Origin: JAJZJT01 sp964610905
GTDB lineage: Bacteria; Actinomycetota; Acidimicrobiia; Acidimicrobiales; RAAP-2
Reading direction: 5' to 3'
Length of the DNA stretch: 15,430 bases
Assembly: GCA_964610905.1 (NCBI GenBank)
Contig: CAZSYT010000076.1
Location: 1-15,430 of the forward strand
Made by a program: the position numbers and the translations under genes
Shown: positions 1 through 8,408 of the stretch, in pieces
How the letters are laid out: every line of letters begins with the position of its first letter
Position numbering within the stretch: the first letter of the stretch is position 1
Notes under the pieces: model-generated
What the model was told of the DNA's origin: nothing
Databases searched by the model: none
Seen by the model: only the letters and a program-made list of their open reading frames with translations

Positions 1-78
1 GCCGTGCCGCGGGGCCCCGGAGGGCCGTGCCGCGGGGCCCCGGAGGGCCGTGCCGCGGGGCCCCGGAGGGCCGTGCCG
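1..78. repeat. Tandem 23-bp palindromic GC repeat, about 3.4 copies
   Basis: Three identical 23-bp units lie head to tail at 1-23, 24-46 and 47-69, followed by a partial fourth (70-78). Each unit contains the perfect 10-bp palindrome CGGGGCCCCG. CCCC of one unit can also pair with GGGG of the next, so a transcript could form a row of hairpins. The unit is not a multiple of three, and I see no gene reading through it. The array touches the window edge and may have more copies to the left. It could be a terminator array for an upstream gene or simply an unstable minisatellite; the sequence does not decide between them. Confidence 0.85.
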
Positions 79-108
79 GCCCCACCCGGCGGTGTCACGT
101 CGGCCCGG

Positions 109-114
109 TAGGGT
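109..114 (+). promoter_or_regulatory. Candidate -10 element for the UvrD-type helicase gene
   Basis: TAGGGT fits the actinobacterial TANNNT -10 pattern and contains the only TA between the repeat array and the GTG at 123. Initiation about 7 nt after its last T would fall near 121, giving an almost leaderless mRNA. No convincing -35 box is visible, and there is no good Shine-Dalgarno sequence in front of 123. Confidence 0.4.
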
Positions 115-122
115 GAGCCGCC

Positions 123-2225
123 GTGCCGACCGACCCCGACCCCCGCCCGCTCGACGCCGCGGCGACTGCCACCGTGCACAGGAGCGCCCGCGGAACGGGC
201 GCGGCGCGCCGGTCCAGGCCGGCTCGAGGGGCTGGACCACTCGAGGCGTCGCGCTTCACCGCCGGGCTCAACCCCGCGCAGCGCCGGGCCGTCGAGCACG
301 GTGAGGGACCGCTGTTGGTGGTGGCGGGGGCCGGCTCGGGCAAGACGCGTGTCCTCACCAACCGGATCGGGTACCTCGTCGCCACGGGCCGGGCCGACCC
401 GGCCCAGGTCCTGGCCATCACCTTCACCAACAAGGCAGCGCGCGAGATGCGGGAGCGGTTGGGCGCGGCGCTCGGCCCGCTCGCCGGGGACCTGTGGGTG
501 TCGACGTTCCACAGCGCGTGCGTGCGCCTCCTCCGCCCGTACGCCGAGCGGGTGGGGCTGACCCGCAACTTCGCCATCCTTCCCGAGGACGACTGCAAGC
601 GCCTGCTGCGTGACATCGCCGACGACCTCGACATCGACGTCACCGCCGTCCCCGTCGGGGGAGCCAAGGCGGCGATCAGCGCGGCGAAGAACCGCCTGGT
701 GGACCCCCGCCGCTTCCGCCTCGAGGCCGCCACCGCCCGGGCCGACGCCCACGCCCGGCTCTACGCCGAGTACGTCGAGCGCCTGCGCGGCGCCGATGCC
801 GTCGACTTCGACGACCTGCTGGTCCACGTCGTCGCCCTGCTCACCGAGCACGACGACGTGGCCGAGCACTACCGCTCGCGTTTCACCCACGTGCTCGTCG
901 ACGAGTACCAGGACACCAACCGGGCCCAGTGCGTCATCGTCGAGCAGCTCGTGGCCGTGCACCGGAACCTGTGCTGCGTCGGCGACGGTGACCAGTCCAT
1001 CTACGGCTTCCGCGCTGCCGACGTCGGCAACATCCTCGGGTTCCGGCGCACCTACCCGGACGCCACGACCGTGACGCTCGAGCAGAACTACCGGTCGACC
1101 GGCACGATCCTCGAGGCGGCGAACGCGGTCATCGCCCGCAACGAGGCGCGCGCGGCCAAGACGCTGTGGACCGAGGCCGGTGGAGGGGCTCCCATCGCCC
1201 TGCGCGAGGCCGACGACGACGCCGACGAGGCGTCGTGGCTGGCCGACGAGGTGGCTTCGCTCGTCGCCCGGGGTGCGCGACCGGGCGACGTCGCCGTGCT
1301 CTGCCGGGCCAAGGCGCTGGCCCGCCCCATCGAGGCCGAGCTTGTCCGGCGAGGCGTGGCCTGCCGGACGGTCGGCGGCACCCCGTTCTTCGAGCGCCGC
1401 GAGGTCAAGGACCTCGTCTCCTACCTCCGCCTCGCCGTCAACCCCGACGACGAGCTGGCGTTCCGCCGGTGCGTCAACACGCCGAGGCGGTCGGTCGGCG
1501 ACGGCAGCGTGAAGAAGGTCCGGGCCTTCGCCCGCGCCTACGACCTGCCGCTGTCGGAGGCCCTGGCCCGTCGTGACGAGATGGAGGACCTCCCCCAGCT
1601 CGCCTGCGCCGGCCTCGGCGCCTTCGTCGACCTCGTGCGACGCGTCGGCGAGGCGTCGGCTCGCTCGGGCCCGGCGGCCGGCCTCGACGAGGTGCTGGCC
1701 GACGGCGAGTACGTCCGCCAGCTGCTCGCCCAGGCGGTCGACGACGCGGAGCGCCAGTACCGCCAGGAGAGCCTCGACCAGCTCCGGGCTGTCGCGGCCG
1801 ACCACGCCACCGTCGAGTCGTTCCTCGACATGGCCAGCCTGGTCACCGAGGCCGACGACGACGGCGGCGACCCGGGGAGGGTCGTGCTGATGACCGTGCA
1901 CGCGGCAAAGGGCCTCGAGTTCCCCGTCGTCTTCGTCGTCGGGCTCGAGGAGGGTGTCTTCCCCGACCGCCGGTGCCTCGAGCCAGGCCCGCTCGAGGAG
2001 GAGCGCCGCCTGGCCTACGTGGCCATCACCCGGGCCCAGCACCGGCTCTACCTCTCCCACGCCCGGCGGCGGCGGGTGCTCGGCCAGTCCGTCGAGCACG
2101 ACCGGAGCCGCTTCCTCGACGACGTCCCCGCCGACCTGCTCGACGTCCTCGACGAGCCCATGGCGGCGGGCGACCCCACCGGCGCCGCGCACCTCGCCGC
2201 GATCCGTGCGACGCTCCGCCGCTGA
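123..2225 (+). CDS. uvrD: UvrD/PcrA-family ATP-dependent DNA helicase
   Basis: A superfamily 1A 3'-5' DNA helicase of 700 residues, expected to act in the cytoplasm in excision repair, replication restart or clearing proteins from DNA. The motifs appear in order: Q-motif region LNPAQRRAV (49-57), Walker A AGAGSGKT (68-75), motif II DEYQD (260-264), motif III GDGDQSIYGFR (287-297), motif IV EQNYRS (320-325), motif V TVHAAKGLEF (591-600) and motif VI EEERRLAYVAITR (625-637). The first ~44 residues are an Ala/Arg/Pro-rich extension ahead of the conserved core. An in-frame GTG at codon 18 (174) is an alternative start; the track start at 123 is kept because the candidate -10 lies just upstream. 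Only 31 residues follow SRFLDDVP (662-669), so the linker and Tudor-like C-terminal domain of classic PcrA/UvrD are missing. The family is certain; the choice between uvrD and pcrA is not. Confidence 0.93.
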   Translation: MPTDPDPRPLDAAATATVHRSARGTGAARRSRPARGAGPLEASRFTAGLNPAQRRAVEHGEGPLLVVAGAGSGKTRVLTNRIGYLVATGRADPAQVLAITFTNKAAREMRERLGAALGPLAGDLWVSTFHSACVRLLRPYAERVGLTRNFAILPEDDCKRLLRDIADDLDIDVTAVPVGGAKAAISAAKNRLVDPRRFRLEAATARADAHARLYAEYVERLRGADAVDFDDLLVHVVALLTEHDDVAEHYRSRFTHVLVDEYQDTNRAQCVIVEQLVAVHRNLCCVGDGDQSIYGFRAADVGNILGFRRTYPDATTVTLEQNYRSTGTILEAANAVIARNEARAAKTLWTEAGGGAPIALREADDDADEASWLADEVASLVARGARPGDVAVLCRAKALARPIEAELVRRGVACRTVGGTPFFERREVKDLVSYLRLAVNPDDELAFRRCVNTPRRSVGDGSVKKVRAFARAYDLPLSEALARRDEMEDLPQLACAGLGAFVDLVRRVGEASARSGPAAGLDEVLADGEYVRQLLAQAVDDAERQYRQESLDQLRAVAADHATVESFLDMASLVTEADDDGGDPGRVVLMTVHAAKGLEFPVVFVVGLEEGVFPDRRCLEPGPLEEERRLAYVAITRAQHRLYLSHARRRRVLGQSVEHDRSRFLDDVPADLLDVLDEPMAAGDPTGAAHLAAIRATLRR

Positions 2226-2299
2226 CCCCACCCGGTCCGGCGTCCCCGACGGGGCCGGCCCCGTGGTACGAACGGTCCACCAGGGTGCCCACCGGTGGC

Positions 2300-2305
2300 T
2301 AACCT
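2300..2305 (+). promoter_or_regulatory. Candidate -10 element for the beta-propeller protein gene
   Basis: TAACCT matches TANNNT and lies 11 bp before the ATG at 2317. A start about 7 nt after its last T would leave a leader of roughly five bases. No -35 match and no Shine-Dalgarno sequence are evident, which fits near-leaderless initiation. Confidence 0.35.
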
Positions 2306-2316
2306 CGGGCGACACC

Positions 2317-3573
2317 ATGGACGATCGCGTCGCAGGGGTCCCGCCGCACCCCGGCGTCTCTCCCGCTGCCGGGCGCCCCGTCGCCGGCCCACCGCGCCTC
2401 CGGCGACCCGGTCGACCCCGTCGGCCCTGCCTGCCGGCCCGGGCGGCCCTGCTGGTCGCCGTGGCGGTCGGATCGGGCGGCTGCGCCCTGTTCGCGTCGC
2501 CGGTGCCGCCGGCCGACCACCTCCCGTCGCTCGCTCCGGCGGGCTCGGTCGGGTACGTCGCCTGCCCCGACGCGCTCACGCCCGTCGAGCTGTCCACCGG
2601 GGTCGCCGAGCCGCCCATCCCGTTGCCCGTCGCCGGCACGCCGGCACCGGGGGACTTCGCCGTGGCGACCTCGCCCGACGGGCACGCCGCCTACGTCGTG
2701 ACCACGTCGGTGCCGGGCGGGAGCACGGGCCCGGCCGACGGGCACAACGTGCTCGTGCCGGTGGACCTCGTGACCCAGCAGGCCGAGCGGCCGATCGTCC
2801 TGCCCGGCACGGGGGCGGCCCGGGCCGTCGTCGTGCTGCCCGGGGGGCGTACGGTGCTCGCGGCGAGCGGCGACGAGGTCGTCCCCGTCGACGTCGCCGA
2901 CCGCCACGTGGGCGTCCCCATCGTCCTCGGGCACGGACGCGTGGTCGCCGGGATGGCCTTGAACCCCCAGGGCACGACGCTCTACGTCCTCGTACCAGGG
3001 GGCGTCCTGTCCGTCGACCCCGCCAGGGGCGCGGTCGGCCCGCTCGTGCCGACCGGCCTCACCGTCTCGTCGGCCTTCTCGCCGCACGGCATCGTGGTCA
3101 GCCCGCACGGCTCGACCGTCTACGTGGTCGGGCAGGGCGGCACCGACTACCACGGGCGCGTCGTCCCCATGGCCACGGCCACCGGGGCACTCGGCACGGC
3201 GGCGTCCTTCGCCGCCTTCGGCATCACCGAGCCCGCGGCCGTGGCCGTGGTCGGCGGAGGCAGCGCCCTGACCGTCGTGGACGCCGCCAACAACGCCGTC
3301 GACCCACTGCCGGCCTCGTCGTTCGGGTCGCCGCCGTCCCCCCTGCCGTCCCCCGTGCCGATCCCCGTGCAGCCCGGGTCGGCGCACGGGTCGGCGCACG
3401 GGTCGGGCACCCAGCACCCCAGCGACATCGTCGCCGGTCCGAACGGCCGCCACGCGTGGATCGTCGACGGGTTCGACAGCGTCCTCTCCTACGACACCGT
3501 GACCAGGACGTTCTCCCGTCCGGTGGCCGTGTGCGACGGCGCCTCCTCGATGGCGGTCGCCCCGGCGCCGTGA
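2317..3573 (+). CDS. Secreted, probably lipid-anchored, seven-repeat beta-propeller protein
   Basis: A 418-residue exported protein of unknown ligand. A long Arg/Pro-rich N-region (1-44) is followed by a hydrophobic core (about 43-51) and GSGGC, with Cys56 as a possible lipidation site. Ser at -3 makes this an imperfect lipobox, so an uncleaved anchor or ordinary cleavage is also possible. The mature part carries seven divergent repeats of the kind V-P-V-D-x-x-T...P-I-x-L-P, starting near residues 88, 147, 189, 231, 283, 318 and 390, often with an 'SPDG/SPHG..YVV' strand nearby. This is typical of YncE/YVTN-type surface propellers. A Pro-rich linker with a Gly-Ser-Ala-His repeat separates blades six and seven. 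The frame is open further upstream (from 1954), but that part overlaps the helicase in another frame; ATG 2317 is the first start after the helicase stop. The esterase gene follows 76 bp downstream with no promoter-like TA between them. The fold call is good; the function is unknown. Confidence 0.75.
   Translation: MDDRVAGVPPHPGVSPAAGRPVAGPPRLRRPGRPRRPCLPARAALLVAVAVGSGGCALFASPVPPADHLPSLAPAGSVGYVACPDALTPVELSTGVAEPPIPLPVAGTPAPGDFAVATSPDGHAAYVVTTSVPGGSTGPADGHNVLVPVDLVTQQAERPIVLPGTGAARAVVVLPGGRTVLAASGDEVVPVDVADRHVGVPIVLGHGRVVAGMALNPQGTTLYVLVPGGVLSVDPARGAVGPLVPTGLTVSSAFSPHGIVVSPHGSTVYVVGQGGTDYHGRVVPMATATGALGTAASFAAFGITEPAAVAVVGGGSALTVVDAANNAVDPLPASSFGSPPSPLPSPVPIPVQPGSAHGSAHGSGTQHPSDIVAGPNGRHAWIVDGFDSVLSYDTVTRTFSRPVAVCDGASSMAVAPAP
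3376..3405 (+). repeat. In-frame 12-bp tandem repeat within the propeller gene
   Basis: GGGTCGGCGCAC occurs at 3376-3387 and 3388-3399, followed by a partial third copy. It encodes a Gly-Ser-Ala-His linker next to a Pro-Ser-rich stretch. Changes in copy number would alter linker length without breaking the frame. Confidence 0.8.
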
Positions 3574-3649
3574 CGGGCCCCCTCCGTCGTCCGCCCGGGC
3601 GTCGCCTCGGCACCGGCGGCCCGGCTCGCACGTCGAGCTCGGGTCGGCT

Positions 3650-4987
3650 GTGATGGGTCCGATGCCGTGGGTCCTCTTCGCCCTCGCCCTCGTGGGGGCA
3701 GTCGTCTCGGCGGTCGCCGTCCGGCCCGTCCGGCGCGAGCCGTTCACCGTGGCGAGCTTCGCCATCGGGTGGCTCGCTGCCGAGGCGCCGGTGCAGCTGT
3801 GGGTGGTCGAGGCCGCCGTCACGGTGGGGCTGTGCGCGGCGGGCGCCCTCGGCGCGTGGCCGGGGTGGGTGGGCCTGGCCGTGACCGTGGCGTCGTGGGC
3901 GGGGCTCGTCGTGCAGGTCGTCGCGGCGCGCCGGACAGCGGCGGTCGTGGCGGCCGCCCTCGACGGCGCCACCGGTGGCCTCGTCCTCCCTGCCGGGTTC
4001 GACCCCGCGCCCCGGTGGAACACGTTCTGGCACGTGGCCCTCGCCGTGCCGTTCCGTCTGCGGGCGATCCAGCGGGTGCGCGACATCGACTACTGGGGGG
4101 ACGGCATCCACCGGCACCGCCTCGACGTCCTCCAGCGCCGCGACGGGCCGCCCACCGGGGGCCCCGTCCTCGTCTACGTCCACGGAGGTGCCTGGGTCAT
4201 CGGCGACAAGCGCGAGCAGGGGATCCCGCTCCTGCACGAGCTCGTGGCCCGTGGTTGGGTGTGCGTCTCGGTCAACTACCGCCTGAGCCCGCGGGCGACC
4301 TGGCCCGACCACGTCGTCGACTGCAAGCGGGCGGTCGCCTGGGTGCGCGAGCACATCGCCGAGCACGGGGGCGACCCCACGTTCGTCGCCATCGCCGGAG
4401 GCTCGGCCGGTGGCCAGCTGAGCTCCCTGCTCGCCCTCACCCCCGGCGCGCGCGAGTGGCAGCCGGGCTTCGAGGACGCCGACACGTCGGTCGACGCGTG
4501 CGTGCCCTTCTACGGCGTCTACGACATGACCGCCGACCCCGAGCTGGCCGGCGCCTACGGCCCCGGTCTACGCGAGCTGCTCGAACGGCGGGTGCTGAAG
4601 GCCTCGCTCGACGGCGACCGGCAGCGGTTCGAGGACGCCTCGCCGCTGTGCCGGGTCACCGAGGACGCACCGCCCTTCTTCGTGCTGCACGGGACCCACG
4701 ACACCCTGGTGCCCGTGGCCGTCGCCCGGCGCTTCGTCGACCGTCTGCGCGAGCGGTCGCAGGCGCCGGTCGCCTACGCCGAGCTGCCGTACGCCCAGCA
4801 CGCCTTCGACGTGCTCGCGTCGGTCCGCTGTCGCCACGCCGTGGTCGGCGTCGCTCGCTTCCTCGAGGCCGTCCGGGCCGGGAGACCGGGCCCGCCCCGG
4901 CGCCCCTCGGGACAGGTGGCCGGAGACGCCGCTGCCGGGGCGGCTACCGGCACGCCCGCCGTTTCTGACATAGAGTCACATTCCTGA
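3650..4987 (+). CDS. Membrane-anchored alpha/beta-hydrolase, HGG-type esterase
   Basis: A carboxylesterase/lipase-like enzyme of about 445 residues; the substrate is not predictable. The N-terminus has about four hydrophobic segments (near 7-24, 33-53, 54-70 and 72-93), so it should be an integral membrane protein. The catalytic domain begins after about residue 140. Oxyanion-hole motif HGGAW is at 178-182, nucleophile motif GGSAGG at 250-255 (Ser252), the likely acid is Asp351 in HGTHD, and the likely base is His384 in YAQHAFD. The layout resembles mycobacterial LipC/LipQ-type esterases with membrane N-termini (recalled similarity, not searched). GTG 3650, ATG 3653 and ATG 3662 are all in frame, and no strong ribosome site chooses among them; residue numbers use 3650. 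The 76-bp gap upstream contains no TA dinucleotide, so cotranscription with the propeller gene is likely. The C-terminal ~30 residues are low-complexity Ala/Gly/Pro. Confidence 0.85.
   Translation: MMGPMPWVLFALALVGAVVSAVAVRPVRREPFTVASFAIGWLAAEAPVQLWVVEAAVTVGLCAAGALGAWPGWVGLAVTVASWAGLVVQVVAARRTAAVVAAALDGATGGLVLPAGFDPAPRWNTFWHVALAVPFRLRAIQRVRDIDYWGDGIHRHRLDVLQRRDGPPTGGPVLVYVHGGAWVIGDKREQGIPLLHELVARGWVCVSVNYRLSPRATWPDHVVDCKRAVAWVREHIAEHGGDPTFVAIAGGSAGGQLSSLLALTPGAREWQPGFEDADTSVDACVPFYGVYDMTADPELAGAYGPGLRELLERRVLKASLDGDRQRFEDASPLCRVTEDAPPFFVLHGTHDTLVPVAVARRFVDRLRERSQAPVAYAELPYAQHAFDVLASVRCRHAVVGVARFLEAVRAGRPGPPRRPSGQVAGDAAAGAATGTPAVSDIESHS
4966..4978. promoter_or_regulatory. Dyad TGAC-N5-GTCA overlapping a candidate -10 for the Liv operon
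   Basis: TGAC (4966-4969) and GTCA (4975-4978) form a perfect inverted repeat with a 5-bp spacer. A TANNNT hexamer, TAGAGT (4971-4976), sits inside it. The patch is AT-rich compared with its surroundings and lies over the last codons of the esterase gene. If TAGAGT is the -10, transcription would start near 4983, leaving a leader of about 95 nt before the binding-protein gene. The symmetry suggests a repressor site, but four-base arms are short. Confidence 0.35.
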
Positions 4988-5036
4988 CGGACGTGTGCCG
5001 GCACGGAGCCGACCGCGGGTCGCGATCCCGCCGGCA

Positions 5037-5056
5037 GGGCCCACCGAGGGTGGCCC
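5037..5056 (+). promoter_or_regulatory. Stem-loop in the leader of the binding-protein gene
   Basis: CCACC (5041-5045) pairs with GGTGG (5049-5053) around a GAG triloop. After a bulged C5040 the stem continues as GGG (5037-5039) with CCC (5054-5056). It ends 9 bp before the Shine-Dalgarno sequence at 5066-5073. It may affect mRNA stability or translation, or be a chance fold in GC-rich DNA. Confidence 0.3.
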
Positions 5057-5077
5057 GACGAGGACAAGGGGGACACG

Positions 5078-6400
5078 GTGGGCACTGCACCGAAGCGGCT
5101 GACGAGGCGGAGGGGCGTGACCCGGCGGGCAGCCGTCGTGGCGGTCCTGGCGACGGCGCTGGTCGCGACCGCGTGCAGCTCGACCACGTCCGAGATCGCG
5201 AAGGCGAACCCGTCTGGCATCCCGCAGAGCGCGTTCAGCGACCACACGGGCGTGACCGCCACCACCGTGTCGATCGGCAACGTGTCCACCCTCACCTTCG
5301 GGCTCTTCAAGGGCGCCCTGGTGGGCACGGAGGCGTACGCCAAGTACGTCAACTCGACCGGGGGCGTCAACGGGCGGAAGCTGGTCGTGAACGGCTACGA
5401 CGACCACTACTCGGGAGCCGGCAACAAGCAGGCCACCCAGCAGGCCATCAACAGCGACCTCGCCCTCGTCGGCAGCTTCTCCCTCGACGACAGCTACGGC
5501 GGGGCGCTGCTCGCCCAGGACCCCGGCATGCCCGACGTCTCGATCGTCATCGACCCGAAGACGGGGGCGCTGCCCAACGTCGTCTCCGCCGTCCCCGCCA
5601 TCCCCGGGTGGCAGCTCGGGCCCCTCGAGTTCTTCAAGCAGCACTACGCCTCGGGGGTGAAGGCGGTGGGCGCCCTCATCGCCAACCAGCCCTCGGCCGA
5701 GGCCCAGTGGGCGGGCGAGAAGGCGGCGATGGAGCACCTCGGGTACCACATCGCCTACGACCAGACCTTCGACATCACCCAGACGAGCTTCGACCAGAAC
5801 GTCATCGCCATGAAGCAGGCGGGCGTCAAGATGCTCTTCATCGAGCAGATGCCGTACAACTACGCTGCGGCGGTCATCAAGGCGATGAAGAACCAGGACT
5901 TCCACCCGGTGCTCGTCCTCGGCGCCTCGACGTACTCCTCGGCGCTCATCCCCGACGTCGTCAGCCAGACGGGCTCGACCACCGCCATCGACGGCGCCTA
6001 CCTCGACCAGAACACCTCGCTGTACCTCGGTGGGGACGCGTCGGCCATCCCGGCCGACGCGACGTTCCTCCACTGGGTGCAGGTCGCCTCGCCCGGGTTC
6101 AAGCCGGACCTGTTCACGCTGTACGGGTGGCTGTCTGCGGAGCTGTTCACCGAGGCCCTGCGCAACGCCGGGGCGGACCCGAGCCGCGGCTCGCTGCTCG
6201 CCGCGCTGAAGAAGATCACCTCGTTCGACGGCGGCCACCTCGTGGCGCCCGCCAACCCGGTGGCGAAGACGCTCAGCAACTGCTACCTGATCGGTCGGGT
6301 GGTCAACGGCACGTTCCAGCGCTACCAGGACCCGCCGGTGTCGGGCCCGACGCACGGCTACCGTTGCAACTACTCCTTCTACCGGCTCCCGGGCGCCTGA
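5078..6400 (+). CDS. livK: Branched-chain amino-acid-type ABC transporter substrate-binding lipoprotein
   Basis: The 440-residue extracellular receptor of a HAAT-family importer (type I periplasmic binding fold, LivK/Peripla_BP_6-like). An Arg-rich N-region and hydrophobic core lead to a lipobox ending ATAC, with Cys33 as the lipidated residue. The mature protein opens with the typical first-lobe pattern: VSIGNVSTLTFGLFKGALVG followed by AYAKYVN and GGVNGRKL. The next lobe has SAEAQWAGEKAAMEHLGY, the usual second-domain start. GTG 5078 is chosen because AAGGGGGA lies four bases upstream and the signal peptide begins at once. It is the first gene of the importer operon; the fused permease follows after 60 bp. 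The ligand (amino acid, amide, urea or other) cannot be told from sequence, so the gene symbol names the family and not a proven substrate. Confidence 0.88.
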   Translation: MGTAPKRLTRRRGVTRRAAVVAVLATALVATACSSTTSEIAKANPSGIPQSAFSDHTGVTATTVSIGNVSTLTFGLFKGALVGTEAYAKYVNSTGGVNGRKLVVNGYDDHYSGAGNKQATQQAINSDLALVGSFSLDDSYGGALLAQDPGMPDVSIVIDPKTGALPNVVSAVPAIPGWQLGPLEFFKQHYASGVKAVGALIANQPSAEAQWAGEKAAMEHLGYHIAYDQTFDITQTSFDQNVIAMKQAGVKMLFIEQMPYNYAAAVIKAMKNQDFHPVLVLGASTYSSALIPDVVSQTGSTTAIDGAYLDQNTSLYLGGDASAIPADATFLHWVQVASPGFKPDLFTLYGWLSAELFTEALRNAGADPSRGSLLAALKKITSFDGGHLVAPANPVAKTLSNCYLIGRVVNGTFQRYQDPPVSGPTHGYRCNYSFYRLPGA

Positions 6401-6409
6401 CCCGGAGGC

Positions 6410-6423
6410 CGGCCGGGGGGCCG
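6410..6423 (+). promoter_or_regulatory. Small GC stem-loop between binding-protein and permease genes
   Basis: CGGCC (6410-6414) and GGCCG (6419-6423) flank a GGGG loop ten bases after the binding-protein stop. No T-run follows and the operon continues, so it is not a clear terminator. Stem-loops in this position often protect the receptor mRNA so that receptor is made in excess over permease. The evidence is weak in DNA this rich in GC. Confidence 0.25.
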
Positions 6424-6460
6424 TGGCCGTGGTCGTGAGCGCCGGGGAGGGCGACGAGCC

Positions 6461-8408
6461 GTGAGCGACTTCCTGCAGTACACCGTGTTCGGCGTGATGC
6501 TCGGCGCGGGCTTCGCCATCGCCGCCACGGGGCTCGTCGTCACCTACGCGGCGTCCGGGGTGTTCAACTTCGCCCACGGCGCCGTCGGGATGATCGCCGC
6601 GTTCCTCTACTGGGAGCTGGTCGTCCACCACCACGTCCCCGTCCTCGTCGCTCTGGCCGTCGTGCTCGTGGTCGTCGCGCCGCTCTCGGGGGCCCTCGTG
6701 GAACGCGTCCTGATGCGGCGCCTGCACGGGGCGTCGACCGAACGCCCCGTGATGGTCACGCTCGGCCTGCTCGTCATCTTGACCGGTGTGGCGGCGCTGG
6801 TGTGGAGCCCGACCACCACCCGAGTGGTCAGCCCCCTCGTGGCCGGAACCTTCCGGGTGGCCGGCGTCAACATCGAGTACCAGTACGTGCTGATCGTGGG
6901 CCTCGCCGCCGTGGTCGCCGTCGGCCTCCGCCTCCTGTTCTTCTCGACCCGGACCGGTCTGGCCCTGCGGGCCGTGGTCGACGACCCCGACCTGCTGGCC
7001 ATGGCGGGCGCGTCGCCGAACCGGGTCAGCCAGCTGGGCTGGGTGCTCGGCTTCGTGCTCGCTGCCCTGGCCGGGGTCCTCATCGCCGGGACCCAGAGCA
7101 CCGGGATCAACATCGCCGCCCTCACCCTGCTCGTCGTGAACGGCTACGCCGCCGCCGTCGTCGGGAGGCTGCGCAGCATCCCCGTGACCTTCGCCGCGGC
7201 CGTGGGCATCGGCCTGCTCGAGAGCTACATCAACTCGTACGCCGTCGTGCCCCACCTCGCCCAGAACCTCCAGACCGACATCCCGCTCGTCCTGCCGATG
7301 GTCTTCTTCTTCATCGCCCTGGTGACCGTGCCGACGGCGCGCCTGCGGGCCGTCGGCCGGCTCACCACGGTGCGGGCCCAGCGCCTGGTCGGTGCCCGGC
7401 AGGCCGCCGTGTCGAGCGCCGTCTTCGCCGTCGTGGTCGTCCTCGCCGCCGTGGTCTTCGTCGGCGCCCAGTCGAACGGCACCACGGTCCTCGACCTGGG
7501 CGGGCAGGTGATGGCCTTCGGCATCGTCGGCCTGTCGCTGGTGCTGGTGACGGGCTACGCCGGCCAGGTGTCGCTCTGCCAGTTCGCCTTCATGGGCCTC
7601 GGGGCCTTCGTGATGGGGAAGGTCGCCGGCGGGGGGTCCCTGCTCGGCCTCGTCGCCGCGGCCGGCGTCTGCGGCGTGCTCGGAGCGCTCGTGGCCCTGC
7701 CCACCGTGCGCCTGCGCGACCTCTACCTGGCGCTCGCCACCTTCGCCTTCGCCGACGCCGTCGCCACCGGGTTCTTCGCCGACGTGCACGTGTTCGGCAG
7801 CGGGGGGCTCACGGTGGGGCGGATCGTCCTCCCCGGGCTCTCCTTCGGTGGCGACCGTGCCGAGTTCCTGCTCGTGTCGAGCTGCTTCCTGGGGTGCGCC
7901 TGGCTGGTCCTCGCCGTGCGGCGCTCGCTCGTCGGGCGGCGGTTGGTGGCCCTCAACGACTCGCCCGCCGCCTTCGCCACCGTCGGGCTCAACGTCCCGG
8001 CGACCCGCGTCGTGGTCTTCGGGGTGGGCGCGGCGATGGCCGGGCTGGCGGGGGCCCTCTACGGGACCGTGGAGGGCGTGGTCGGGACGTCGGACTTCTC
8101 CGTCTTCGCCGGCGTCATCTTCTTCCTCTTCGTGACCACGTGGAGCGTCCGGTCGGTCAGCGGCGCCCTGCTGGCCTCGATCACCTACGTGGTGCTGGCC
8201 AACGTGTGGGACAACGGCATCGGGCTGTTCGCCGGGGCGGGGATCATCCTGGTGGGGCGGGCGGCCGCCGGCATCCTCGGTGCCGAAGCGCTCCAGCGCC
8301 TCGTGCCCCTGGCGTCGGGCTCGGCGGGGCGGCCGGGTCCGGCGGGGGAGGCCTTCGGAGCCGACGAGCTGGCCCCCGACGGCGCCTTCACCCTGGGAGG
8401 CGAAGCCC

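Noticed and set aside
1..78. CRISPR array
   Set aside because: The units are directly adjacent with no spacers, and no cas genes are present; it is a simple tandem repeat.
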